From Selaginella tamariscina (taxonomy: Eukaryota > Streptophyta > Lycopodiopsida > Selaginellales > Selaginellaceae), in NCBI GenBank assembly GCA_003024785.1, contig PUQB01000111.1, forward strand, positions 457,212 through 521,211: DNA of 64,000 nt. The letters run 5' to 3'. The notes under the pieces were generated by a model, which saw only the letters and a list, made by a program, of their open reading frames with translations, made no database searches and was not told the origin of the DNA. Shown here one piece after another: positions 1-11,659 of this stretch; positions within the stretch are counted from its first letter, which is position 1; every line of letters begins with the position of its first letter. The position numbers and the translations under genes are program-made.

Positions 1-2286
1 TAGATTGATTGAATTTATTGTGCAAAATAAGCTTCAACTTGCAGAGAAAAGTTCATAAGTAGTCACATCATCTTTTGATGCTTGCTACCAGCGTATCGTC
101 ACTACCTTACCTATAATATATCATCTACAAGGTGAATATATTACTGGGCCAGGAAAAATAGATACATACACACAGCACAGTTCACTGCACTATATACATA
201 TCCGCATGAATATATATCCACACACGCACACGCACAACAGTTATGCATATACATACGATATAAAATCATATGATGCATGTTGAACTGCGTCGGGTCCACG
301 TATCAAATCAATGGTCAAGTTGACATGTGACAAGAGTCATAATAAAAATGAGTACATGAATACCCAGACAAAAAACATACGTATTAAAATTGAGATTTTA
401 TTGCTACAGTTTAAATAAAATGTATTTTTTAATTGAAAAAACATAATCTTTATTAAATTGAGTAAAGCAAACTGTTGAAAGACACTTTAAATATAAACAA
501 AGTTGTCGACTCTGCTATATTCTGTTACACACTTCGTATATATGTGCCTATGTATAAAATATTATCACACTTAATTTGATGTATAACATAAACCAAGCAA
601 CAAGTAAATTAGAAAATATATATTGGCACACATTATAGTATACTTATATGAGCCAAGCAGCATAACCTATAAAATTAAAGAGGAATATACACACACGAAC
701 GTGTATATACACATGGACGGTGCCATTTTTTCCATTTGGCTTTTTGTATGACATTTGGCACGAAATCTGGCAGTTATGTGCCAAACATAAGATGTTAGAA
801 GGTATATTCACAGCATATATTATTCTTAAGACACAGCTTTTCTATAATTGTAAGTCAAAAATACTTGGATTTCCCTTGACATGTATTACGGCTGATTGTG
901 TATTATTAAACATTAATTATTTATTAACTTAAGGGTAACTGTTAGCAGTAGTTAGAGATGCATATCTTTAACCCGCTGTTACTAATCTAGTATATTAAAA
1001 TGAACTAAGTAGATGTCTTTTATATTATTTCATACTGTATTCTTAGATTTCTTATATCATGAGCGATTTCTTTTTCTCACCATTTGATGTATATATCTGT
1101 CAGCCTGTGTGTAACCATGTGTTTGTGTGTGTGTGCGCACAAGAGAGAGAGTCCGTGTTTAACTTTGTGCATATGTGAGAAAGATTGACATATGTATGGA
1201 GATGTGTGTATATATGTGTGGGAGAGAAATTGTGTTTACACTGTGTGAATTTGTTTATTACTGTGTATAACATGTGCAGTTTAAATTATTTCTTGTTGCC
1301 ATATATATATACATAAAGAGAGTTGTGCGTGTGGAAAACTGCATGTGTTTGTGTGTAAGAGAGAGTTGCTTAAATATGAATTATTATATAAAGAACAATT
1401 ATTTAATATTTTTATATTTGTAAAATTTAATATAAAAACGTTACAACTCTTAAAACATAATCAAGGATAGAGAACAATGGTGGCGAAACGGCACATTGCG
1501 GCAGCCAGTAGGTAGTAATGCAGAATTTAAAAATTATTTATAATTTATAATATTAATTTCTTTGTTGTGTATTACAAATGAAATTGTTTTATATCGTGTA
1601 TTAATATAAGAATTTAAAATGCATGTTCAAATTATACTGAAATTGTTTTATATTTTGTATTATTATAAAAAGTTAAAATTCAATATTTGCATGTTCAAAC
1701 TTATTATGTATTGTATTAAATTTAGTAATTATATTAATTATATTTTTATTATAAAAACAATTGCTAAATCTCAATATTTAATGAAGATTTACATACAAGA
1801 AGTACAAGGTCGATGTAAAATTGAAATGTAAACTTTAAAGTATATTCAAAATTAAAAGTAATAACTTTGGAATTTATATTTGGAGATAATTTTATGAAAA
1901 GATATATAATGGATTTGAAATTAAATGAAAAATTATCTTAAAAACAATTCAAGATGCTCAATTATAAAAAAATGTAATAATATTTAATGATATTAAAATT
2001 TTAAAAACATAGTAAAAAGAAATTTATTATGATTCACACAAATTCTCACTTGTTATAAATAAATTAAATATATTAATAATCCACCAAAAGAGAAATTATT
2101 GTGTTACAACATATTTTAACATATGATTACTAATTAAAATATATATTTCTTTTCTAAATTTAAAATTTATATATTAAAATAATCGTAATATCAAGATATA
2201 CTTATAGGATTTTTATCTATAAAAAATATATTATTAATAATATTAATAATACCATGCTAGGACATTATTACCAAGCCAAGGCCTCA

Positions 2287-2303
2287 ATAATAATAATAAT
2301 AAC

Positions 2304-2334
<31 letters not shown>
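2287..2334. repeat. (AAT)n microsatellite
   Basis: An almost perfect trinucleotide tract of ATA/AAT units with one interruption, inside H1. The equivalent place in H2 (about 44212) has only a few TTA/ATT units, so the tract is copy-specific. Confidence 0.9.
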
Positions 2335-3724
2335 GAGTTCATTCAAATAAAGTTGTTCACTCGGAATTCAAAATGAGTTAGGTTTCGTACCAAGATAAAA
2401 AAAAATACATTTCGTAACGAAAAAAACATCTTCAACAATAATTTAAATGTTGAACTATGTTAAATCTTGATATAATCTTTTTTATTTTTTAAGCATTTCA
2501 AATAAGAGCTAAATAAATTCTTTAATGTTAATTTTTTATTTATGATAATGTAAAATTAAGTGATTTTATAAATTTATATTATTTATTATATAAATTAAAC
2601 ATTTTAAAATAATATGTAGTTCATGATGCACTTCTCATAAATCATATGTGGTTCATCCTTTATTTCTTTTAAATCACATAACATATATAATTATTGGTTA
2701 GGGTTAAAGGTTAATACATGGGTATTATTCTTATAAATATTAAATTATAATAAGCTTAATTAGTATATTTACTAAAAAAGAAAAATTTAAAAAGTAAAAA
2801 TACATTATTATATATATTATATTATATGAAAACGATTTTGTTATACATTCCAAGTCACTAATCATGTCACTTTAAGTGACATTATAAATGTGGAATGCAG
2901 TGACGTGGTAGATGACCTACATGTGCATCTCTTCCATTTTAATTCATAATAAATGTAAGAATAATAAATTAATAAATATTAAAAAATTAAGAAAAATAAA
3001 CATATATAAAAACATATGTATAAATAAAACATGCCTAAAGATCTTTTATGTATCATTTGTGTGAAAATCAAATATGAAAAATAATAAACTAAATACTGAA
3101 AACCAAAAGAAATAAAAATATTTAGAAATTTGTGTATAAATTAAAAAGCATGATGTATTAACCCTAAAGGTCTATTATGTATATATTTATATAAAAATTA
3201 AATTTAAATAATAATTAATAAATATTGAAAACTAAAAGGAATAGGTTCTTATTCATATCATCACATGCCATGTTTACAAATTATCAATATGGCATGTGAT
3301 AATGTGGACGGTTTAACAAAACCTACCCAAATTTATACACTTTATATTAAATTAAAAATAATATCATTAAAGGTGCAATTAAAATTTGTTTATCACTTTT
3401 ATTTTTATTTATTTACTTATTCATAATATTTTTGAAGAGTGATTAGGAAAATAATAGCAAATTGAACAAAGATTGTGGTCAAAGCAACTACCAAAGCATA
3501 TTTAAGTTCAATATTTAAGTAACTATAATTATAATTGTTATATATATATATTGAAGCAATTGTAATCATAATTATATAATATGTAACTTATAGATATAAG
3601 AGCATCTCCATCAATAGTAATTAAATGTGTGAGTAAACCTATTTTATTTAAATAATTAATTTTTAACCCTCCACTGGCACGACTATATCTGGTGTAAATA
3701 TAATTATGATTTAGTTTTACAATT

Positions 3725-4332
3725 TGTTAACCTGTAAAATCCTACCCTCCGTACATCGGTAGGATGTCGTTAATAAACCCGTACTAAGGATCTACTGAAA
3801 TAAGATAAAGATATAATTAAACATCAGAAAGTCAAGAAAAGGGTAAAGATGGCAAGGTGTATAGCAGGTAGCAGTACTATGGATCTCGTCACAGTACTGA
3901 AAATAAGATCAGTATACTACATAACAGAAAAGCAAGCAAGAGATAGACGTATTGAGAGAGAAAGGAATCTTATATTATGTCCGCGCACAACACATGGTAC
4001 AAAATAACAATATAACAATATACTCGAGATGCCCTTCTAGTCCTAATCTGGCCTATTTATACTCATACTCTAGGTCCTGTACTATTAGTTATCATAACTG
4101 CCTCTCAACCTTATCCATTCAGTTACTGTAACTCCTTATCTTTATCCGAAAATTGCCGTACTCCGCTGGTATCGTATTGCGGTGCTGACCCGTATTGCGC
4201 CAGTAACTCATACTCCAATATATCCTTTCCACTCTCGGTTTTCCACAATATATATTGTTTTTGATATTTTTCCCATTATATTTCCCATGAAATAACAAGA
4301 AATTCTACCAATGTCTAACTATGCTCCTAACA
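3725..4332. mobile_element. Solo LTR (608 bp) with 5-bp TSD
   Basis: The segment starts TGTTAACCTG and ends CTCCTAACA, giving the TGTTA...TAACA termini typical of LTRs. It is flanked on both sides by the perfect 5-bp repeat CAATT (3720-3724 and 4333-4337). H3 at about 59688 shows the empty site with no insert. A TATA-like 'cctatttatactcat' lies inside. No internal retroelement domain is present, so this is a solo LTR left by LTR-LTR recombination. It is unrelated to the LTRs at 46075 and 53535. The parent family is not identified. Confidence 0.88.
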
Positions 4333-4650
4333 CAATTTTTGTAATCATATTTGTTCACCACAGTCTTAAGTAAATGTCTTTATCTCTACTATATACCACA
4401 TGAAACTTTATTGCATCATCACTTATTCTTAAATAATTTCTGAGTTCTTTAATGCAATCCTCTATTGCTCTAATTATTTCTTCCTTAGTCCCAAGTCACC
4501 AAGACACAATGCGAAAGAAGGGAAAAACTTTTCCAATAAGGAAGACGAGTAGCTTATTAAGTCATGGCTCAAGATTGTGCAAGATCTTATGAGTTATAAT
4601 AAGAAAAAGGCCTTCAAATTAATTTATGCCCTCAAAATGTCACTTGTTAT

Positions 4651-5060
4651 TGGAATTGATAATTTTGTTTATTATTATGTATAACATGTGCAATTTAAAT
4701 TATTTCTTGTTGTATACATAAAGAGAGTTGTGTATGTGGAGAACTGCATGTGTTTGTGTGTAAGAGAGAGTGTTCAAATACGAATTATTATAAAAAATTG
4801 TATAATATTTTCATATTTGTAAAATTTAATATAAAAATGTTACAACTCTTAAAACAATCAAGGATAGAGAACAATGGTGAACAACCATTAGGTAGATTTC
4901 ATTGTTAGGCCAATGTTTACTCAACCACATGCTATGAATGTAACGCAGAACTTAAAAATTATTTATAATTTATAATATTAATTTCTTTGTTGTGTATTAT
5001 AAATGAAATTGTTTTATATTGTGTATTATTATAAAAAATTAAAATTGAACTTTTGCATGT
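4651..5060 (+). repeat. H2: start of second copy of the segmental repeat
   Basis: At about 4650-4660 the sequence jumps from the end of H1 back to a stretch matching 1250 onward ('tgtataacatgtgca'). H2 therefore starts internally relative to H1 and H3. It runs into the 67-bp minisatellite and is cut at 5060 by E0. It resumes at 43409 with the rest of the same sentence ('ttcaaatta'). Confidence 0.75.
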
Positions 5061-5087
5061 ATGCACGTTGTTAACTAAAATGGGCAT
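5061..5087 (+). repeat. E0 L-type terminal inverted repeat
   Basis: ATGCACGTTGTTAACTAA followed by AATGGGCATG, then the L-type subterminal 'tttatagttc...atttcttaat'. The same L type occurs at 31932 (reverse complement) and 37355. The next 500 bases are AT-rich subterminal DNA without a gene. Confidence 0.85.
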
Positions 5088-5603
5088 GTTTATAGTTCTA
5101 TTTCTTAATAATTAGCAATTTTAGTTATTTAATTAGCATTTTCTAATATTAAAAGAATATTCTTTAAAATAATATATGTTTAAAGAAAGAATATATGTTT
5201 TAAAATATATGTTTGAAGACAGAATATTCTTTAAAACATTATATTTTTGTAATTGACCCTTTAATAACTTAAGACCAAAAATTAATAACATTATAAAGTA
5301 AAAGATATTAAGTTGTATAATATATTATATTTAAAATTGTATTGGCCTGATATAAAAATTATTAAAGAGCATGAGAGGTACATTATATAAATATTTATAT
5401 TATTAAAATATTAATATTAAATATAACATTAATTAAAAATTTGTACTAGTAATAATATATATAATATACAAAATCTTATATAGTCAATCTTCCATATCTT
5501 TTTATAAATTTATATAGTTAAGTAAAAATTTGGTACTATTATTAAAGAGTTTATTATAATTATAAATATTAAATATACTATATTTTACAATTTTGTAATT
5601 GCT

Positions 5604-6506
5604 TTAAGCTTAGAAAATATACATTCTCTTGCAGTTTTGTTAATCATGACTTTATCAAGCTTCTGAACATCACCCATATCGAATAGATTTAACATTTATA
5701 AAACATGCTGGTCTTTTTAATTGGGAGACCACGTTTTCTCTAGGTATCTATTATATCTTTTGCTTTCCTTCTCATGTCGCCTTTTTGTGGTTTGAACCAT
5801 GCAACCTTTATTATACTATTTTTTGTGATAACTTCAAGTGTGTCAATAATTTAACCCATCCAGATAAGCTGATTATATAACACATATGAAATAATGAGGA
5901 CGATCATTAATTTTTAAAGATCCTTGCAGCAATTAAAGTATAATTTAGGTTTTTGGTTCCTTTGTTCAACAAAGTGTGGGGTTTACACTTCCACATCACT
6001 ATTGGCTTCTATGTCGCCTATGCTCATTGATGTCATTTCAATATCCTTTCACCACCTTATTTTAGGCCAAAAGGGTGTTATAATTATGTACTTATGATAG
6101 TAGGCCCTTCTAACTCTTGTACAATAGTCTCTCAATAATCAACCACATGCTTATATAGTTCTGAATAATCAGTTGCCTTATTAGAATTATTTGGCATTGA
6201 TTTTTGAATCCATGCTACATATTTTTTATGCCATCAATAATAAGCTCTTGTTCCTTAAGCTAGGCACTCAATGGTGGTTGTCCTTCTGGGAGAAGTGGCT
6301 TCCATCCTCTTCACTTTTAAAAAGCATTAAGCCCTTTTTCAGTAATCACTCATGCTTGATGGATGTAACTTGTACTGCATAATAGGTATACCATCTCTTA
6401 TGAAGAAAAAAATTGTAGTGACACAAGGTGACCAATTAAAGAATCGTTTCCCTCTTTGATATACTCTTTAAGAAACTTTTTGAAGTCTGGCACCTCAATC
6501 ACAAGC
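5604..6506 (-). pseudogene. E0 transposase, 3' half (split by E1)
   Basis: On the minus strand this encodes the C-terminal third of the same transposase seen at 17063-19630 plus 30959-31513. It starts at 'ctttgcttgtgactgagg', exactly where the 5' half stops at 31937, and ends with the C-terminal domain (counterpart of 31076-31513). The frame is broken by many stops. In intact form this region would hold the segment after the last catalytic acid, then a beta-rich module containing a 'PIWMGQI...VKVAWFKP' pattern that recalls BAH/Tudor-like chromatin folds; that fold is inference only. E0's transposase is dead both by decay and by insertion. Confidence 0.75.
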
Positions 6507-6510
6507 AAAG

Positions 6511-6610
6511 ATGCACGTTGTAACTAAAGTGGGCATGATACGTGAAAATGGGAATATAAAATAAATTACTAATTAATACTTAAGTTTTAATTATTAATTA
6601 ATCATTTAAT
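6511..6610 (+). repeat. E1 R-type terminal inverted repeat and subterminal DNA
   Basis: ATGCACGTTGTAACTAAA, GTGGGCATGATACGTG, then AT-rich TTAATTAA-type sequence. The same R end occurs reversed at 30958, 34095, 37593 and 43408. The first 27 bases are nearly identical to the L-type ends, after which the two types diverge, so the elements are polar. Confidence 0.88.
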
Positions 6611-6815
6611 TAATATGTAATTAAGCCTTAAATATTAATTAATTAATTAATCCTTCAATAACCTTACTTAGTAAGGAATATTCCTAAAATATCTTAGAAT
6701 ATTCATATTATTCTAAAAATAGTTTACAATAATGAAGAAATACTATCAAACATAATTACAAATGAAATCATTTTCTTATCAACATGTTAATTTTTTTATA
6801 AATACTTTCTTTCTA

Positions 6816-8159
6816 TCATACAAAGAAATCTTTTATTTTGTCTAAATCATCACTCTCCGGATTAATCAAATCATTTTGGTCAATATCTTGATGTTGTTGC
6901 CACCACTTAACACTCTCACGAATGCAATTGGGAGTTGCCATCCTTGTTAATACATAAGATGTGATAAGAGAAGGTCTGCATAAAGGCTCATCTAAAAACT
7001 GACGTTCCTTAAGAATAATATTATAAAGCGCCCGGTTGCTATCCTTCATTTTATAAAATTCAATATCACGAGAAAGAAAAGCTTCAGGAAATGTATGATA
7101 CGGTGGATACTGCTCACAAAAATTTTCGAGATTCTTCTTTCTGAGGCACGTATCCAAGTAGTTCACTAGCTCATCCATGATATCGGTATCAGAATATGGA
7201 TCGAAAGTGATTGGATGAATACAAGCAATGTTTTGGTTGAGCATAGCCTTCTGAGGAGAGTCGTCTACTACTAACATCTGTGCGTTCTTCATTATCCTTA
7301 AGCGACTGATCTCCCCATGAGTCCCAATTATTCTTTCATTCTTGAAGAAGTATGGCTTGCTTTCCTTTCTTATATTGTGAAATTCGAGAGGTTTATAACA
7401 TATTCGCTGGTCAAAAATCCAATCTTTACGAATCACCTCTTCTGCAACACTACAATGTTTCTTAAGTAAATTCAACAGCGGTGTTAAGTTATGAATCTGC
7501 ATGCATGACCAAATCCCCACAAGCGCACCCATCTCCTTAAGCTTTTGAAAGAGACGATCCAACCCTGGACGAAAAATAATATCATATCGAAATTTACCAT
7601 GACAAGGAATGAAATCTCCTTGTTTGATTTCTTTTTTCTATCCTGGGCCTTTGTCGATGAAGCAGAACACCATTGACATCCAACAACACAATATGGCCAT
7701 GAGTAACATGAGATAGCGTTGCCTCTTGAATACTTTGCAAATCACTTGTTTGCTCCCTTTCACATTTATCCGTTGCCACTATCTCGTTGCCTATCCCTTC
7801 ATCATTTAATTGTACATCATCCTTACAAGATTCAGATATTGCATGCGCTGAAGAAATTGATTTCGGAATGAAGCCAATAAAAATGATGATGAAGTGGCCC
7901 CCATGGTAACGATGTTTTGAGCTGCATTATTATCCATTTCCTGCATGAACTCTGTCATTCTGACATGTGGCACAAGAAATTGTCGCCAAACCCCTCTCTT
8001 ACCTCATGCAATGCTGAAAATCCATGTTCTCAATTATTTCATTACATCTGCAAAATGATAATTAGCTGACCTTAAAATTATCAAGGTATATTATTTACCT
8101 TGTTAATGTGTGACCCATGTTTGAACTAAAAGCTTCATTAATCCTTGAGAATTTATTTT
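6816..8159 (-). pseudogene. FCP1/NIF-type HAD phosphatase-like cargo gene (E1 copy)
   Basis: The protein has the HAD/FCP1 (NLI-interacting factor-like) motif set. Motif I, LLDVNGVLL, is at about 7686-7660. A motif II-like VGIWSC follows near 7515. Motif IV, VVDDSP, is near 7268. The usual DxDxT is DVNGV, as in a plant branch of this family, so the second aspartate is missing. From the splice signals I infer exons 8159-8099, 8047-8003 and 7940-6816. An upstream exon is likely, because 8160 is preceded by an acceptor. A frameshift between motif I and the rest (about 7630), shared with E2, splits the reading frame. A further one lies near 7885. It is 70 bases downstream of the ParB-like gene on the same strand, so co-transcription is possible. 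The role in the element is unknown. Confidence 0.72.
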
Positions 8160-8229
8160 CTGTACAAATATAAAAGAAATATACAAAAATGCCTTATGTT
8201 ACACTCATTTACAACTATTCATCACTCTA

Positions 8230-11200
8230 TCAATTCATTATCAATTCTTCTTCGCTATTACCTTCTGAGTGAGGCGAAGAAGGTCTAAGCCGCTTGTGAG
8301 ATGGTTCAAGATCTTCTGCATCTTCTATTGATGTTTCCATGGGTCCTGGAGTGTGCGAATGTTCTGTACTCCTCGAGATAACTTCCGGTCTAATATCTGA
8401 TTGAAGTTCGTTCTCAGACTCCGAGATTGAACCAGATTCACCTTCAGAGCTATCGCACTTATCTGGAGGGAACTTTCTCAAATACGCCTTTATGGATCGT
8501 TGGGGTACTCAGTTGAGACCCAATCTATCCACTTGTTCAGGTCCTCAACCATGGTCTTATCCTTTCAACGGCAAACACACATGTATGCCGAAGGTAACAC
8601 TCCTTCAAGACGGACCCCCTAGTGCAGTAGTCAAAAACCCACGCATCACTGTGAGGACCCCTATCAAGTTGACGATGCTCCGTGCCGCTTGACTTGTAAT
8701 GTTTGGATAACGTACATTGCCGAATACGTCACTCATACCTATCGGTGTATCGGATGGAGGTTCAGGGCCGTTGGAGTGCAAACAGATGCCTGGCCAGTCA
8801 TTTGGAAGCTTGAAATTGTTTGGCGCATTCCTAACAACCAAGTGAACAACGTATCAATGCACTTGGGATTAGCATCGTTCATATAAAATCCTGTCCAACG
8901 ATGTCTATTCTTCTTGGCGAAGGCGAAGGCAAAAGTATCGGTGACATGAGCAAGAATCAAGAAATAAATACCTGAAAAAGTAGGTATCAGTGAAGAGCGC
9001 AAGCATGAATTCAATAATAAATACCTTCTATGTATATGCTTGCACGGCTAAGTTTCTCCACCAGATCCTCTAGTGCCCTATCTGTCGAAAGATTTTTTGA
9101 CACCCGCCGATCCATCACGAACAATTGAAACGGTTTCCTACAAGCAGTGATGTTACCCCATAAAGTCTCCGAATCTAACAACAAACATCTGTAGGGCTTG
9201 TCGTGATTCGTAGCATCCTCCTTTATAAGGTTCAATTCGGTTCTCCGCTGCTGAAGGACTGCCATAAGAGAAGGCGTCATCCCAATGTTCTCCTTTTTGG
9301 CGTTGGCGTGCAATAGATTCTTGCCTAGATCTTCCGATTGGTTCACCCATTCGACAAGCATATCATCGTTCGTCACATGCAAATATTTGCTGACCTCTTC
9401 ATATGTTGAAGTCGAGGTCCAACCCAGTTTGTGGCAGTGTATTCCCAACCACTCCTTGAAATGCCTGACCGTCTTCAACTCCATTGCCTTGAGATGAAAA
9501 GGAGAGGTTGGGCTGCTGTTATTAATTTGTAGTTTGCCATCGATCACCAAATCAGCCAAGACTTCCATCTCCTCCATCGTTGTTCCATTTAAAGGCTTCA
9601 ACCATGTGAGCTTGAAATCGTTGTCTACATCCTTTGTAGATTGAACAGACTTAGCCTTCGGCGTCTTACTGGGTTTCTTTGCAGACTTTTCTGAGGGCTC
9701 CCCTTCACTTGTCTGCTTCTTCTTCAGTGTTCCTTTTGAAAAGGATTCCATAATCCCCAACCATTTGGCAAAGATCCTATCTTCGGGGCAAGAAATCAAC
9801 ATCATCAGAAAGGATGTTTCCTTCCCGCCCACCTGGGCAAAATCAACTGCTGCAATTTCTTCAACTCTCTGAGGAAAAAGACAGATTAATATACCGGCGA
9901 GATAAATCCCGCCCAAACAATTTGCTTACCCGGTATTCCGCAGATTGTGTATTCCCTGCGGTAGCTCTTTGTGGTCGCTGAAGAGATTCCCACACGGCTC
10001 GCGTGTGTTTAAACTTCTCCCATATTTTGCTGTTGTAGTGGTTGGTGTCGGCAGCGTCCCATTCCGCCGATAACTTATGGTACTGCTCGATTGTGAGATT
10101 CGGCTTAGCTAAAAACGCCGATCTTTTTGTCAGCTTCTCACGGGTATGCTCGGAAAGTTTTGTTGCCATCGTTCCTTTGTTGTGTTCATCGAGAAGTCGT
10201 TGGGCTGCCGTTATTGTGTGCTGGCCACTAATGATGTAGTACTTGATAGATTTTTATTCTCCGTCTGAATCTTCATGAGTTGTTCTGGTGTTGTGATCCA
10301 GACTTTGTCAGCGCCCTTCCTTCTTTCATAGTATGGACACAAAACAGCATTATGTGGAACGGTATAAGAATTGTCGTCCTTCATCTTCTCCATGAGCTCA
10401 GCTACACGTTCCTGGTTGAGTGGCCTGTAATTGAAGTTTGGGTTGACGCTGCAATATTTAACCCTACAAGGATAAATCTTATCATCCAACATCATTTCCT
10501 TGTGACTTATTGCAGCATGAGATGCCACAGGTGCAGCTGACAAAACGATTGATGATTTTCTTTTGCGATCCGAATCAACATGTGTGATCCCCGACTGCAG
10601 CTGTTCTAGTGTTCTCGGCACACTCTTCCAGCTCCCGAAGCTTCCTAAGCAAATTGAACGTGATCTGTAGAGAACCTGAGACCGAGCCACCCTCTCAATC
10701 TCCCTTATGATGTCGCTGTGTTCTTCTTCAATGTGAAGAGGGAAGATTGCTCCACTTGCTGATTTTCTGTATTGTGAAGCAATATCTCCTGACAATACAC
10801 CTACTCGATGAGTCTGAAGATCTTCGAAGTAGACATCCAGATGGATCCCCTCCATAGATGGGCTTTCGTTGAGTTGAAGAAGAACTCCAAGGTCAACATC
10901 ATTAGTGAACACGTGAACGTCATTATCCACAAGTCGACAAAACCACCCGAAATTAATGTTGTAACTGACGACCTCTGGATCCGAGAACGTGACATTGGAT
11001 GGAACAAGGCATATCTGTCGAGCATCGTCCAATCTGGGTTCGCAGCCTGCTTTCGGGTGCTTGACTAGCGAATCTACTTTCCATTGTTTTGCTTGTCCAT
11101 GAGATGTGACAGAGGTTAATTTGACAGCAACCATGGTTGCTCCAATGCGCTTCCCATTTATCTTAAAATATGGCCAAGTTGATTCCAGAATCCCCCTGCC

Positions 11201-11369
11201 CATCTCTTCTCCTGCTCTTGTCTTTAATGTCACCTCAATTCCACATCTGAATACAAAAATGATTAGTTCAAGTATCCGAGTATAACAGATTTTATTTTAA
11301 TTCTTACCCAGAATTTGACGACGACTCCATACTAATGACTCGATCTCCTTGTTTGATCAAATCGTCCTT
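8230..11369 (-). pseudogene. ParB-domain plus methyltransferase-like cargo gene (E1 copy)
   Basis: Inferred exons are 11369-11308, 11246-9930, 9869-9025 and 8971-8230, all with GT-AG borders. The order of parts is: an N-terminal GDRVISM...GRG module; a long unfamiliar region; a ParB/sulfiredoxin-like region ending in ISGQHTITAAQRLL (about 10236-10195); a lysine-rich linker (KKPSKTPKAK); an unfamiliar middle; and a C-terminal part. In that last part, WVFDYCTRGS (about 8640) and CVFAVEKD (about 8580) look like motifs I and II of a DNA methyltransferase. No DPPY/DPPW catalytic motif is visible, so activity is doubtful. The tail is acidic and serine-rich. Frameshifts lie at about 10254, 8846 (shared with E2), 8665 and 8490. 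It could be a DNA-binding or regulatory factor of the element. Confidence 0.6.
9870..9929 (-). other. Short cargo intron carrying a palindrome-unit copy
   Basis: This 60-base intron (GTAAGC...CCTCAG) contains GGGCGGGATTTATCTCGCC, a one-arm variant of the unit that makes up the palindrome blocks. The same intron copy persists in E2 (about 27557) and, degraded, in E0 (about 40107), so the unit was in the intron before the copies diverged. Confidence 0.7.
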
Positions 11370-11473
11370 CTGCAAAATAATACACTATAAATAAAATTAT
11401 ATAAAAACGCACACACACTTGTATAAACCCGAATATACAAAAATAATACACAGAGAGAAGTAGACGTAATTAA

Positions 11474-11556
11474 CTGTCCGAAGCTCACATTTGTGTTAGT
11501 GCAAAAGAAAGATAACATTTCGTTTTAGAACCACCACAAATGTGAGCTCTGGACAG
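11474..11556. repeat. Local inverted repeat upstream of the ParB-like gene
   Basis: CTGTCCGAAGCTCACATTTG (11474) pairs with CAAATGTGAGCTCTGGACAG (ending 11556), with two mismatches over 22 bases and a loop of about 40. E2 has one arm (about 26042), and a deletion there removes the rest. E0 has a related single copy at about 38375. Confidence 0.75.
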
Positions 11557-11659
11557 TTTTACATAGATTCCTAGCTTTTACTCGAAATATTATGATAAGA
11601 TGATAAAAGTAAATAAAATGAGATATGCAACTTATATATACTAATACACATATATATTC

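Larger units (their letters stand above)
1..4650 (+). repeat. H1: first copy of AT-rich segmental repeat
   Basis: This AT-rich stretch has no supportable gene. It matches 56233 onward (H3) nearly colinearly, for example the block around 'gatgcttgctaccagc' at 80 and 56311. Its distal part matches 43409-46074 (H2). It contains about two copies of a roughly 67-bp minisatellite around 1555-1700 (core 'gcatgttcaaattatactga'), the unit that E0 later hit in H2. Inverted-repeat patches such as gtcactttaagtgac (about 2867) and paired atcacatgcca/tggcatgtgat (about 3260-3300) recur in the other copies. The short ORFs at 720 and 1619 are not conserved as ORFs in the other copies. The nature of the parent repeat is unknown. 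Confidence 0.75.

Noticed and set aside
720-932. 70-residue ORF as a small gene
   Set aside because: The H3 counterpart (about 56950-57150) does not keep the frame, and no family resemblance is seen.
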